Origin: Leisingera coralii
Lineage (GTDB): Bacteria; Pseudomonadota; Alphaproteobacteria; Rhodobacterales; Rhodobacteraceae
Reading direction: 5' to 3'
DNA: 64,000 nucleotides
NCBI RefSeq assembly: GCF_049056525.1
Contig: NZ_JBHUPT010000006.1
Coordinates: forward strand, 10,321 to 74,320
Below the pieces are notes generated by a model that saw nothing but the letters and a program-made list of their open reading frames with translations, searched no databases and was not told the origin of the DNA. Within the stretch, counting starts at the first letter, position 1. Every line of letters begins with the position of its first letter. Below are positions 17,415-26,067 of this stretch, one piece after another. The position numbers were made by a program, and so were the translations under genes.

Positions 17415-17831
17415 CTATCCGTCGCGTCCCGGTTCGTCCGGGTTGCTGGAAAACACTGCGATCTTGTTGCCCTGCGGATCGCGCAGGTAGCCAACATAGA
17501 ATCGAGGCCCGTAAGCGACGCGAAAGCCCGGCTGCCCCTCGTCGGAACCTCCTGCAGCCAGCGCGGCGGCGTGAAGGTCGCGAACCTGCTGTTGATTGCG
17601 CGCCTGGAACGCGGTCATGGAACCGTTGCCAGCGGAGGCCGGGCGCCCGTCAAAGGCGGGTTTGACGTAGAAATCAGGCGGAACGGGAGACTGGCCCGGC
17701 TTGGCGGGCAGTGCGTAACTCAGCCCCGCCGGCCCTTCCTCCAGTTCGTAACCAAGGGCTGGCAGGAACGCGGAATAGAAGCGTTTCGCGCGTGCGATGT
17801 CATCTGCGCCAACTGTGACATACGCTATCAT
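17415..17831 (-). CDS. VOC family protein (glyoxalase/bleomycin-resistance fold)
   Basis: A 138-residue vicinal-oxygen-chelate protein. It begins MIAYVTVGADDIARAKRFYSA, the usual first beta-alpha unit, and ends with FYVGYLRDPQGNKIAVF, the second-half metal-ligand strand pattern. The substrate is unknown; related proteins act in glyoxalase-like, dioxygenase or resistance roles. It stands alone, convergent with the COQ9 gene and divergent from the quinone oxidoreductase 225 bp away; that gap shows no further gene. Confidence 0.85.
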   Translation of the reverse strand: MIAYVTVGADDIARAKRFYSAFLPALGYELEEGPAGLSYALPAKPGQSPVPPDFYVKPAFDGRPASAGNGSMTAFQARNQQQVRDLHAAALAAGGSDEGQPGFRVAYGPRFYVGYLRDPQGNKIAVFSSNPDEPGRDG

Positions 17832-18056
17832 GCCGGGCGGTGTCCTTTGCAGCTCTGGCTCTTGCAGCGGTTTTGCCGGGTGAGGCTAGACCAGCACGCA
17901 ATCAGGTTCAATGAAAGCAGCCTGTTTCCGGGCAGGCGGTTTTGCCTTGCCGCCCGCACGGGCTGTCCGCAAAGCGCCCGAACTGCGGCGCCTTTGCTGT
18001 TTGCGCCCCCCTTGCCGGATGCTAGGCAGGGGCAAGGATCAGGAGGACATATTCCG

Positions 18057-19040
18057 ATGACAGAGATGATGCGCGCGGTGGAGATCAGCAAACCCGGCGG
18101 GCCGGAGGTGCTTCGCTTGTGTGAGCGCCCGGTGCCGCAGCCGGGGCATGGCGAGGTGGTGATCAAGGTGGCTTATGCCGGGGTGAACCGCCCTGATGCG
18201 CTGCAGCGCGCCGGAGCCTATGACCCGCCCAAAGGTGCCAGCGACCTGCCGGGGCTGGAGGCCTCGGGCGAGGTGGTCGCCGTGGGCGCAGGTGTCAGCG
18301 GCATTGCGGCGGGCGATCAGGTCTGCGCGCTGCTGCCCGGCGGCGGCTATGCGGAATATGTGGCGACGCCTGCGGCACACTGCCTGCCGGTGCCGGAAGG
18401 GCTGGATCTGAAGCAGGCGGCCTGCCTGCCGGAGACTTTCTTTACTGTCTGGTCCAACGTGTTCACCCGCGGCGGGCTGAAAGCGGGCGAGCGGTTCCTG
18501 GTGCATGGCGGCTCGTCCGGGATCGGCACAACCGCGATCCAGCTGGCCCGGGAATTCGGGGCACGGGTGTTTGCCACCGCAGGCTCGGACGAGAAGTGCC
18601 AGGCCTGCCTGGACCTGGGCGCGGAGCGGGCAATCAACTACCGCGACGAGGATTTCGTCAAGGTGATGCGGGAGCAGGGCGGCGCCGATCTGGTGCTGGA
18701 TATGGTCGGCGGCGATTATATCCCGCGCAACGTCAAGGCGATGGCCGAGGACGGCCGCCTGGTGCAGATCGCCTTTCTGCAAGGGCCGAAGGTGGAGCTG
18801 AACTTTGCCCTGATGATGGTGAAGCGGCTGACGCTCACCGGCTCGACCCTGCGCCCGCAAAGCGACCTGGCCAAGGCGCAGATCGCCCAGGATCTGCGCG
18901 AGGCGGTCTGGCCCTTGATCGCGGCGGGCAAGGTCAGGCCGGTGATGGACAGCGAGTTCGCGCTGGAGGAAGCGGCCGCGGCGCACGCCCGGATGGAAAG
19001 CTCCGGCCATATCGGCAAGATCGTCCTGAAGGTCGGGTGA
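18057..19040 (+). CDS. NAD(P)H quinone oxidoreductase (zeta-crystallin type)
   Basis: A 327-residue medium-chain dehydrogenase/reductase of the quinone oxidoreductase (PIG3/zeta-crystallin) group. The N-terminal GroES-like domain carries YAGVNRPDALQRAGAYDPP. The nucleotide-binding motif is FLVHGGSSGIGTTAIQLA (about 145-162). The structural-zinc cysteine cluster is absent, as in this non-zinc branch. It should reduce quinones with NADPH in the cytoplasm. The ATG at 18057 follows CAGGAGGACAT; the much longer upstream frame is antisense to the VOC gene. Confidence 0.9.
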   Translation: MTEMMRAVEISKPGGPEVLRLCERPVPQPGHGEVVIKVAYAGVNRPDALQRAGAYDPPKGASDLPGLEASGEVVAVGAGVSGIAAGDQVCALLPGGGYAEYVATPAAHCLPVPEGLDLKQAACLPETFFTVWSNVFTRGGLKAGERFLVHGGSSGIGTTAIQLAREFGARVFATAGSDEKCQACLDLGAERAINYRDEDFVKVMREQGGADLVLDMVGGDYIPRNVKAMAEDGRLVQIAFLQGPKVELNFALMMVKRLTLTGSTLRPQSDLAKAQIAQDLREAVWPLIAAGKVRPVMDSEFALEEAAAAHARMESSGHIGKIVLKVG

Positions 19041-19062
19041 TGCCTTAGGGGTTTCACGCAAA

Positions 19063-19086
19063 AGGGCCGGCGGATCAGCCGGCCCT
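19063..19086. terminator. bidirectional intrinsic terminator
   Basis: A 9-bp stem AGGGCCGGC/GCCGGCCCT with a 6-nt loop, between the convergent quinone oxidoreductase and DUF2189 genes. Confidence 0.8.
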
Positions 19087-19103
19087 CATTGTTTGCGCGG
19101 ATG

Positions 19104-19961
19104 CTACTGCACGGCGCGCCGGTACAGGTGCCAGGTGGCATGCCCCAGCACCGGCACCACGATGATCAGCCCGGCCAGGAACGGGATCGCGCCGATCACC
19201 AGCGCGGAGCCGACAAGCACGCCCCAGGTCATGCAGACCACCGGGTTCTTGCGCAGCACCTTGATCGAAGTGGCCACCGCCACCGGCAGGCCGGTATGGC
19301 GGTCCAGCAGCAGCGGGAAGGACACCAGGCTCATCGCCAGCGCGGCAAAGGCAAACACTGCGCCTACCGCACCGCCGGCAATCGCCATGGTCCAGCCTGC
19401 GCGGGTGGTGAGCACATCGCTGGCGAAGCTTGCGATCGAGGCCGGCGGCTCCGGCCCCAGGGTGCGGCTGTAGATCATGTCGGCTGCCACCAGCCAGATG
19501 ATGAACAGCGCCGCCAGATACAGACCCAGCACCAGGATGGCGCCAAAGGCCGGCGAGCGGATGACGCCGAAGGCATCGACCCAGCGCGGCTCGAAGCCTT
19601 CTTCGCGGCGCTTGGACATTTCATAAAGCCCGACCGCTGCGACCGGCCCGAGGATCGCAAAGCCCATGATCATCGGCACGATCAGCGGCAGGAGGTTCAT
19701 CGACAGGCTCATCACGATCAGCGCGATGCCGATGAGCGGATAGAACAGCACCAGGAACATCGCGTCGCTGCGGCAGGCGGCAAAATCCTCCAGACCTGCG
19801 GCCAAAGAATGGATGATGTCATCCATGCTCAGGTCGCGTGCCTTGGGCAGCTCCTTGACGCCGTCGCTGCCCATTTCGCCGACGGTTTCACTGATATGGT
19901 GCCCGGTGGTTTCTGCACCCTGCAGAAGCCAGCTGAGCGGGTTACCGATTGTTTTTGCCAT
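19104..19961 (-). CDS. DUF2189 domain-containing membrane protein
   Basis: A 285-residue inner-membrane protein of the DUF2189 family. Polar N terminus (1-60), then about six hydrophobic helices (near 65-85, 90-112, 135-160, 190-220, 250-280). WVDAFGVIRSPAFGAILVLG and WGVLVGSALVIGAIPFLAGLIIVVPVLGHATWHLYR are typical segments. The family has no proven function. The ATG follows AGGAGGAG. Single gene. Confidence 0.87.
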   Translation of the reverse strand: MAKTIGNPLSWLLQGAETTGHHISETVGEMGSDGVKELPKARDLSMDDIIHSLAAGLEDFAACRSDAMFLVLFYPLIGIALIVMSLSMNLLPLIVPMIMGFAILGPVAAVGLYEMSKRREEGFEPRWVDAFGVIRSPAFGAILVLGLYLAALFIIWLVAADMIYSRTLGPEPPASIASFASDVLTTRAGWTMAIAGGAVGAVFAFAALAMSLVSFPLLLDRHTGLPVAVATSIKVLRKNPVVCMTWGVLVGSALVIGAIPFLAGLIIVVPVLGHATWHLYRRAVQ

Positions 19962-20110
19962 GCGCTTCCTCCTCCTCGCTGACCAAAACGGAAGTGCCGT
20001 TCAGGCAGGGCCGGGCGCGGCACGTGTCCCTATTGTAGCACGAAACACGGCAAAGTCTGCTTCACAGGCCATTTATTGCTGCGCGAGGAGAGCGGCGCCT
20101 CGCGGCGCCG

Positions 20111-20214
20111 GCCTCCGGCGGGAGTATTTGCAGAAAGATGAAGAGGCGGCGGCTTAGGCCGTGCCGCCTGGAAAGCGTGTGGCGGCAGCTTCATCTTTCC
20201 CGAAAAACTCCGGG
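20111..20214. repeat. inverted pair of a GGAGTATTT..AAAGATGAAG intergenic motif
   Basis: The plus strand at 20111-20143 reads GGCGGGAGTATTTGCAGAAA followed by GATGAAG. A second, inverted version (GGAGTTTTTCGGGAAAGATG then AAG on the minus strand) occupies 20189-20211. The arms flank an internal GCCGCC-rich hairpin. The element fills the gap between the RNase T2 stop codon and the DUF2189 start (19962-20268); no gene is seen there. Confidence 0.55.
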
Positions 20215-20268
20215 GTGAATTGGCCGAAAGGCCAAGAGGGGCAGCGCCCCTGTCCGGCCGGCGCAGGG

Positions 20269-20913
20269 TCAGCGCACCGGCGCGAAGCGGGCGTCCTTCA
20301 ATGTGCAGTCCTTGATCGCATCGCGTCCGCAGGGCACCGGGTCCAGTGACTTGGTCAGGCAAATGCGGGCCTCCTGGATGGCGCCGGCCCGGCAGGTGAT
20401 GGTCAGGCTGTCGCGCGTCAGGGAGGGATTTTCCTTGAGAAACGCCTCCTCCACCACCGATGCGGGCAGGGTGACGGGCTTGTCCAGCTTGCGGAAGATG
20501 GCGGGGCGGGTGACGCGGGTGTAGGCCTCGCGCATCTGGGTGTAATACTGGCGGGCTGTCAGACCGGAGCAGGTGCCGTGTTTCTTCCACTGGTGCCAGG
20601 CGAGGCCCGCGCTGCCCATGATGTCCGCCATCTCGCGGCTCATCGCCCGGCTCGGCGGCGCCTCGGCGCTGCGGCAGTAGCTGGGCCAGCCGCGATGGTA
20701 CTGCGGCCAGAGCCCGTGCAGGGTCCAGCCATAGTCATGGCGGGCATCGCATTGGTCCGCATCGCGGGCGTCACCCTCCTGCGCGCACCAGTTCGGCGAC
20801 CAGCTGAGCGCCAGCACGTAGTAGTCGAACTCTCCGGCCGGCTCGCCCTCTGCTGCGGCAAGCGTGGCAAAACCCGTCAAAACAGCCGCCAAACCCAGCA
20901 ATAACTTGCGCAT
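20269..20913 (-). CDS. ribonuclease T2 family protein, exported
   Basis: A 214-residue RNase T2. A signal peptide spans 1-21 (MRKLLLGLAAVLTGFATLAAA). Active-site CAS1 is WTLHGLWPQ (63-71, His66). CAS2 is WHQWKKHGTCSG (106-117) with His107, Lys111 and His112. Four or more cysteines allow disulfides. It should cleave RNA endonucleolytically through 2',3'-cyclic phosphates in the periplasm or outside, feeding phosphate and nucleoside scavenging. The CpdB-like gene at 35.9 kb could process such cyclic products. Divergent from the TrcR gene. Confidence 0.93.
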   Translation of the reverse strand: MRKLLLGLAAVLTGFATLAAAEGEPAGEFDYYVLALSWSPNWCAQEGDARDADQCDARHDYGWTLHGLWPQYHRGWPSYCRSAEAPPSRAMSREMADIMGSAGLAWHQWKKHGTCSGLTARQYYTQMREAYTRVTRPAIFRKLDKPVTLPASVVEEAFLKENPSLTRDSLTITCRAGAIQEARICLTKSLDPVPCGRDAIKDCTLKDARFAPVR

Positions 20914-21057
20914 TGGCCTCTTTCCTTATGAAATCAAGCTGACTATATAGGGCAGAAGTTCCCCGACAACGGAAACCTGCCCCGCACGCCGGGGACGCCC
21001 TTTCAGGCGGCGGGAGAGATGTATCCGGGGATCAAGGTGTTTTAAGGAGATGAGCAC

Positions 21058-21828
21058 ATGGCAAAACCGTTGATGGCCAAGGCAACCGCCGTGTGGCTGG
21101 TGGACAATACCACGATCAGCTTCAAGCAGATCGCCGATTTCGTGGGCATGCACGAGCTGGAAATCCAGGGCATCGCCGATGGTGAAGTGGCGGTGGGCGT
21201 CAAGGGCTTCGACCCGGTGGCCAACAACCAGCTGACCCAGGACGAGATCGACAAGGCGCAGGCCAATCCGCTGCACAAGCTGAAGCTCAAGTTCAACCCG
21301 GCTGCGGCCGGCGAGGAAAAGCGCCGCGGCCCGCGCTATACCCCGCTGTCCAAGCGCCAGGACCGCCCGAACTCGATCCTGTGGCTGGTCAAGTTCCACC
21401 CGGAACTGAGCGACGGCCAGATCGCCAAGCTGGTGGGCACCACCAAGCCGACCATCCAGTCGATCCGCGAGCGCACCCACTGGAACATTGCCAACATGCA
21501 GCCGATCGACCCGGTGGCGCTGGGCCTGTGCAAACAGTCCGAGCTCGACGCCGCGGTGCAGAAGGCGGCGGCCAAGAAGGCGGCCGAAGGCGGCGTGATG
21601 AGCGACGACGAGCGCCGCAAGCTGGTGTCCACCGAGCAGTCGCTGGAGATGGAAGCGGAGCCGAAGATCCCGAGCGCCATCGAAGGCCTGGAAACCTTTA
21701 CCCTGGGCGGCGGCTCCAGCGCCGATGAGGAGGAGAAGAAGGAAGAGGAAATCCTCGACGCCGACAGCTTCTTTAACCTGCCCTCGGGCGGTGACGACGA
21801 GGACGACGACGAGGATCCCCGTTACTGA
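21058..21828 (+). CDS. trcR: DUF1013 cell-cycle transcriptional regulator TrcR
   Basis: A 256-residue DUF1013 protein, the family containing the alphaproteobacterial cell-cycle regulator TrcR that associates with RNA polymerase. The conserved N terminus is KPLMAKATAVWLVDNTTISF followed by KQIADFVGMHELEIQGIADG. A second HTH-like unit contains DGQIAKLVGTTKPTIQSIRE, and a lysine/alanine helix and a very acidic C-terminal tail (about 220-256, DDEDDDED) follow. The start at 21058 has TAAGGAGATG upstream. Monocistronic, followed by a strong terminator. Confidence 0.9.
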   Translation: MAKPLMAKATAVWLVDNTTISFKQIADFVGMHELEIQGIADGEVAVGVKGFDPVANNQLTQDEIDKAQANPLHKLKLKFNPAAAGEEKRRGPRYTPLSKRQDRPNSILWLVKFHPELSDGQIAKLVGTTKPTIQSIRERTHWNIANMQPIDPVALGLCKQSELDAAVQKAAAKKAAEGGVMSDDERRKLVSTEQSLEMEAEPKIPSAIEGLETFTLGGGSSADEEEKKEEEILDADSFFNLPSGGDDEDDDEDPRY

Positions 21829-21867
21829 TCTTTCGGGGCCCGCGCGGCCCGGTTTGGGATAATCATT

Positions 21868-21907
21868 AAAAAGCCGCAGATCCGGTGCTCCGGATTTGCG
21901 GCTTTTT
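21868..21907 (+). terminator. intrinsic terminator of trcR
   Basis: An 18-bp stem beginning AAAAAGCCGCAG and closing with TTTGCGGCTTTTT around a TGCT loop, with a T tail. One of the strongest hairpins in the window. Confidence 0.92.
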
Positions 21908-22135
21908 CTGTTAGAATTGAGTCTCAAGTTTACAAGATGTTGACTACGCTCCAATGATTTGCGCAGCATGATGTTGCGGGCAATTTTGTTCCAGGCTGCC
22001 TGCGGTTATTGGGGTATGGGAAAGGCCTCCGCCAAGAGGGGCGGTTTCCCGCTGTGTTAGGGACAAAGTTAATGAGTGTTGCCAGCGGGCCGGTGCAGGA
22101 AGCCGGTCTGCGCAGGGATGGCAGGAGTACAAGAC

Positions 22136-24259
22136 ATGGACGCATCGGGAACGCCGGGGCTGTGGGACAGCTGCGGCCTGGATCTGGGGGCGCTGGCAGG
22201 CTTGCACGGGCTGGAGTTCTGCCAGGAATTTGCACAACAGCTTTCACATTGCACAGGCGCGGATCTGGTCACCGTCGGTGAGCTGGCGGCCGGAGAGGCC
22301 GGGCGCATCAGGGTGCTGGCCAGCAGTTTCGACGGGCTGCCGCTGGGGGATTTCGAATATGACGCGCGCGGGGCGCCATGCCTTGATGTGGTGCTGAGCG
22401 GTGAGCCGCAGGTCGTTCCTTGCGGCGTGCAGGCGCTTTATCCCGAGGACGGGATGTTCATCGAAGAAGACATCCAGAGCTATGCAGGCGTTGCCCTGAA
22501 AGATGCGGGCGGCGCGGCGGCGGGCCTGGTGCAGGCAGCCTGGCGCCGGGACATCGGGAACGGGACGGGGCTGCAGGCAGTGGCGCTGATGGAGCGTTTT
22601 GCGCCGCGCCTCGGCGCGGAGATCGCCGGCCGGCGGCGGCTGGCAGCCCTGGCGGCGCTGGCAGAGGGGCCGGGCAGCGTCTCTCCGGAGGCGGCGTTCC
22701 GGCAGCTGGCACAGGAACTGCAGGGCGCGCTTGGGGTGCGCGGGGCCCTCATTGCCGAATGCGCCGGGGGCAGGCCGGACTGCGGCCGGGTTCTGGCCTG
22801 CTGCCTTGACGGGCAGCCGGTGGACGCGGCGGAAGGCCAGGGTGTGCGCAGCGACGGCGCTGCCGCCGGTTTGCCGGATGGCTGGGAAGCCTTCCAGCTG
22901 CCGGAGGGGCTGCGGCAGGTCTTTCCGGCGCTGGCGCAGGATCCGCAGGTTTGCCTTGGCTATCCGCTGCGCAACGCGGGCGGTGCGGTGACCGGATGCC
23001 TCGTGCTGCTGCATGACCGGGAGATCGGGGCGGGCAGGCTGGAGGCGGATCTGGTGGCGCTGGTTGCGGCCCGCGCCGGTCTGGAACTGCGCCGCCGCGC
23101 CGCGGATCAGCGCCGCCAGCAGGCAGAGGCGGCGCAGCTGGTCCGGCACAAGGCCGAGAGCCTGGGGCGGCTGGCGGGTGCCATTGCGCATGAGTACAAC
23201 AATCTGCTGGCCTCGATGCAGGGCAGGGCCGAGCTGGCGCTGGCGCATCTGGAGGCGGGGCATCCGTCGCAGCAGCATGTGCAGGCGGTGGAACAGGGGC
23301 TGCAGGCCTCGGCCGGGCTGGTGCGGCAGCTGACGGGCTTTGCCAGGGGCGGCGGCGGCCAGGCGCCCGCGCCCTGCGACCTCAACGCCATCGTGCAGGA
23401 GGCGATGGCGCTGGTGCCGGTGGCGTGCCGCAGGGGCAAGGCGGTGGTGCTGGATCTGGCCGAAGGCGTGCAGGCGGCGCATCTGGATCCGGAGGAGGTG
23501 CGGCAGCTGCTGCTGAACCTGGTGCTGAACGCCGCGGAGGCGATCGGCCCGGGCGCTGGCACCATCACGGTGAGAACCCGGCGCACCCGTCTGGACGCCG
23601 CGGAGCGGCGCCAGCTGCTCAAGGGGCGCAACATGGCCGCGGACGAGTGCCTGCTGCTGGAGGTCTGCGACACCGGCGGCGGCATGGGGCAGGAAACGGT
23701 GACCCGGATCTTTGACCCGTTCTTCACCACCAAGCCCGGCGGCCGCGGCCTGGGCATGGCGGTGGCGCTGGGGATCATCAGCCGCCACCGGGGCGGGCTG
23801 GCGGTGGAGAGCCGCGAGGGCGCGGGCAGTGTTATCCGCTGCTATTTTCCCGCCTGCGCTGCTGCGGCGGCAGCCGCACAGCCGCCCGCCGCAGCGCGCA
23901 GCGCCGGGGTGTGGCGGATCCTGGTGGTGGATGACGAGGACACCGTGCGCCGGGCAGTGGCCGGCCTGCTGCAGCTGCGCGGCTGCGAAGTGGCGCAGGC
24001 GGATTGCCATGACGCGGCGCTGGCCCTGCTGGAGGCGGAGGGGCCGTTTGACGGCGCGGTGATCGACATGAGCATGCCGGGGCGCGGCGGCTGGGAGACC
24101 CTGGCCGGCTTGCGGGCGGCGCAGCCGGGCCTGAATGCGGTGATGATGAGCGGTTTCGCCATCCCTGCCGGAGAGGCGGGCTTTCCGGAGCTGGCGGACG
24201 TGCAGGTGCTGGACAAGCCCTTTACCAGGGAAAAGCTGTACAAGGCGCTGTTCCGCTAA
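22136..24259 (+). CDS. hybrid histidine kinase with two GAF-like domains and a C-terminal receiver
   Basis: A 707-residue soluble hybrid sensor kinase. Two GAF-like sensor regions (about 15-175 and 185-325) lead to a dimerisation helix with the H-box IAHEYNNLLASMQGRAELAL (His352). Next come an HATPase domain (N box LLLNLVLNAAEAI, G1 VCDTGGGMG, F box FDPFFTTKPGGRGLGMA) and a receiver domain with DDE near 590-594 and acceptor Asp644 (VIDMSMPG). There are no membrane helices, so the signal is cytoplasmic. Start ATG 22136 follows GGCAGGAG; GTG 22076 is possible. No response-regulator gene is adjacent, so it is an orphan. 21908-22135 shows nothing else. Confidence 0.88.
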   Translation: MDASGTPGLWDSCGLDLGALAGLHGLEFCQEFAQQLSHCTGADLVTVGELAAGEAGRIRVLASSFDGLPLGDFEYDARGAPCLDVVLSGEPQVVPCGVQALYPEDGMFIEEDIQSYAGVALKDAGGAAAGLVQAAWRRDIGNGTGLQAVALMERFAPRLGAEIAGRRRLAALAALAEGPGSVSPEAAFRQLAQELQGALGVRGALIAECAGGRPDCGRVLACCLDGQPVDAAEGQGVRSDGAAAGLPDGWEAFQLPEGLRQVFPALAQDPQVCLGYPLRNAGGAVTGCLVLLHDREIGAGRLEADLVALVAARAGLELRRRAADQRRQQAEAAQLVRHKAESLGRLAGAIAHEYNNLLASMQGRAELALAHLEAGHPSQQHVQAVEQGLQASAGLVRQLTGFARGGGGQAPAPCDLNAIVQEAMALVPVACRRGKAVVLDLAEGVQAAHLDPEEVRQLLLNLVLNAAEAIGPGAGTITVRTRRTRLDAAERRQLLKGRNMAADECLLLEVCDTGGGMGQETVTRIFDPFFTTKPGGRGLGMAVALGIISRHRGGLAVESREGAGSVIRCYFPACAAAAAAAQPPAAARSAGVWRILVVDDEDTVRRAVAGLLQLRGCEVAQADCHDAALALLEAEGPFDGAVIDMSMPGRGGWETLAGLRAAQPGLNAVMMSGFAIPAGEAGFPELADVQVLDKPFTREKLYKALFR

Positions 24260-24278
24260 GGCGGTGCAGACCGGCGGC

Positions 24279-24364
24279 GGGGCTCCCGCGCCTGCAGCTG
24301 CCCCTGGCGGGGCCGCCTGGCAGCCTGGGGCCCGGCGCCGCGCTGGCGCGCGGCGCGGCAGCGC
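24279..24364 (+). repeat. GC-rich mosaic intergenic repeat, copy C (5' half)
   Basis: Begins GGGGCTCCCGCGCCTGCAGC and ends with a GGGGCCCGGCGCCGCGC segment and AGCGCC. This is the same order as the 5' half of the copy at 49310-49449. It fills the gap between the convergent histidine kinase and LysR genes. Confidence 0.6.
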
Positions 24365-25252
24365 CTAACCGGCGGCGGCGTGGTCCAGCAGCCAGCTGCG
24401 GACCCGTTCGATCCGGCTGGTGCCGGCCTTGGCCTGCGGGGTCAGCAGGTAATAGGCGCTGGCAGGGGTGCAGCGGTGCGGATGGGCCTGGATCAGGGTG
24501 CCCTCGTCCAGTTCGCGGCGCACCAGCAGCTCCGGCAGGATCGCCACGCCGTGGCCGTATTTCACCGCGTCGATCAGCATCTCGAACTGGCTGAACAGCG
24601 GGCCGGTGGGCTGCGCGGGCAGCGTTTCACCCAGATCGCCGAACCAGATCTGCCAGCTGAGCGGCCGGGTGGTGTGCTGCAGGGCGGGGTGGTCCAGCAG
24701 AGCGCTTGCCGCCTGCACCGGGCTGCCGGGCAGGCCGGGGGCGGCAACGGCGATCAGCGTCTCCGGCATCAAGAGGTCGGCGCGGAAGCCCGGCCAGGGC
24801 GGGTCGCCTTGCACGATGGCGAGATCGACCAAGCTGGCATCGACCTGAGCATTGTCCAGATAGGTGATGGTGTTGACCGTCAGCCGCGGCTGTTCCCGGG
24901 CGAGCTGGGCCAGATGCGGCATCAGCCAGCGGCTGCCGAGCGTCGGATAGGTGCCGATATTGAGCGCGCCATAGGGGTTATCCCGGGTGCGCAGGCGGTA
25001 GAAGGTGGCCTCCAGCGCCTCCAGCTGCGGCGACAGCTCCTGCAGCAGCATGCGGCCGGCACCAGTGAGCTGAACCCGCTGGCGCTCGCGTTTGAACAGG
25101 GTCTGGCCGGTCTGGGTTTCCAGTCCCTGGATCTGGCGGCTGAAGGCGCTTTGCGACAGGTTCATGGCGCGGGCGCCCTGGGCAAAGCTGCCGGCGCGGG
25201 CGGCGGCCTCGAAACAGAGGAGGGCAGCGGTGGGCGGGATCTTGCGGCGCAT
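24365..25252 (-). CDS. LysR-family transcriptional regulator (GcvA-like)
   Basis: A 295-residue LysR regulator of the GcvA/AmpR-like branch. It starts MRRKIPPTAALLCFEAAARA. The helix-turn-helix is SFAQGARAMNLSQSAFSRQI (about 22-41), and the effector domain follows (PTLGSRWLMPHLAQL, LVDLAIVQGD). It diverges from the beta-hydroxylase/threonine aldolase pair, and a T-N11-A palindrome lies between, so it probably controls that pair in response to its amino-acid substrate (inference). Confidence 0.9.
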   Translation of the reverse strand: MRRKIPPTAALLCFEAAARAGSFAQGARAMNLSQSAFSRQIQGLETQTGQTLFKRERQRVQLTGAGRMLLQELSPQLEALEATFYRLRTRDNPYGALNIGTYPTLGSRWLMPHLAQLAREQPRLTVNTITYLDNAQVDASLVDLAIVQGDPPWPGFRADLLMPETLIAVAAPGLPGSPVQAASALLDHPALQHTTRPLSWQIWFGDLGETLPAQPTGPLFSQFEMLIDAVKYGHGVAILPELLVRRELDEGTLIQAHPHRCTPASAYYLLTPQAKAGTSRIERVRSWLLDHAAAG

Positions 25253-25271
25253 GCGGTCACCCTGCCATGTG

Positions 25272-25286
25272 TTGCAATTTTTGCAA
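25272..25286. promoter_or_regulatory. LysR-type operator, TTGCAA-TTT-TTGCAA
   Basis: A perfect 15-bp palindrome with the T-N11-A core of LysR boxes, 19 bp before the LysR start and 103 bp before the hydroxylase gene. It is an AT-rich outlier in a GC-rich gap. Confidence 0.6.
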
Positions 25287-25389
25287 GAGAGTGTGCGGAA
25301 GACCGGCTGTTTTTGCGGCGCCGGGGCTGACACACTGGCGCCGAATGCATCACACCACGCGATCAGCACGACATATGGGAGCGCGCGAT

Positions 25390-26067
25390 ATGAGTTTTGA
25401 ACCGCAAATCAACGACGCCGATGTGCAGGCTGTCACCCAAGCCATGAAGACCATGCCCGATTCCGCCTCGGTGGCGGAGTTTGTGCCTGGGCCCGGCATC
25501 CAGCGGCTGGAGCTGACGTTTGACATCCAGCTGCTGCAGGAGGCACTGGAGGAATGCCTGCGGCGCGAAGAGTTCATGGGCGGCATGCAGGACCAGGGGT
25601 TTGCCGCGCTGCCGCTGACGCAGAGGCCGGGGCAAACCGAATGGACCGCCAACGACCTGTCGGGCCGCTACTGGCTGCGCGCCGACGGCCGTTATGTCGA
25701 GGAGCCGCGCGAGGATCTGGTGCCGGAGGTGGAGTTTTCCGAGTTCAATCCGAAATTTGCGGGCACCTATTTCGAGCATGTGCACAGCGAACTGGCCAAG
25801 CGTTTCCCGATCGGGCGGACGCGGGTGCTGTCCAAGGGGCTGTACAATTGCAATTCCTGGCACCGCGACCCCGAGCCGCGGCTGCATATCCCGGTTCTCT
25901 CCAATCCCGGCTCGCTGTTCATCGTGAACCATCACGTCACCCACTTGCCAGCGGACGGGTCGGTGTATTTCACTGACACCCGCGGCTACCACACCGCTTT
26001 GAACGGCGGTGAAACCCGGCGCGTCCATATCGTGGCGGCGCTGGCCTATGACCAGGTGACGGAATGA
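25390..26067 (+). CDS. aspartyl/asparaginyl beta-hydroxylase-like 2-oxoglutarate Fe(II) dioxygenase
   Basis: A 225-residue protein with the signature of the Asp/Asn beta-hydroxylase-like jelly roll. The facial triad is His158-Arg-Asp160 (WHRDPEPRLHIPV) and His201 (GYHTALNGG), with Arg210/Arg211 (ETRRVHIVA) placed to bind 2-oxoglutarate. The N-terminal 110 residues are a lead-in domain I do not recognise. It should hydroxylate an amino acid or a protein side chain with O2. The ATG at 25390 is chosen because the longer frame overlaps the operator. Its stop codon overlaps the threonine aldolase start, so the two are translationally coupled. The true substrate is unknown. Confidence 0.75.
   Translation: MSFEPQINDADVQAVTQAMKTMPDSASVAEFVPGPGIQRLELTFDIQLLQEALEECLRREEFMGGMQDQGFAALPLTQRPGQTEWTANDLSGRYWLRADGRYVEEPREDLVPEVEFSEFNPKFAGTYFEHVHSELAKRFPIGRTRVLSKGLYNCNSWHRDPEPRLHIPVLSNPGSLFIVNHHVTHLPADGSVYFTDTRGYHTALNGGETRRVHIVAALAYDQVTE

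Noticed and set aside
22244..24010. 588-codon open frame on the minus strand
   Set aside because: It is antisense to the histidine kinase gene, has a shadow-like Arg/His/Gln-rich composition and no family resemblance; typical of high-GC DNA.
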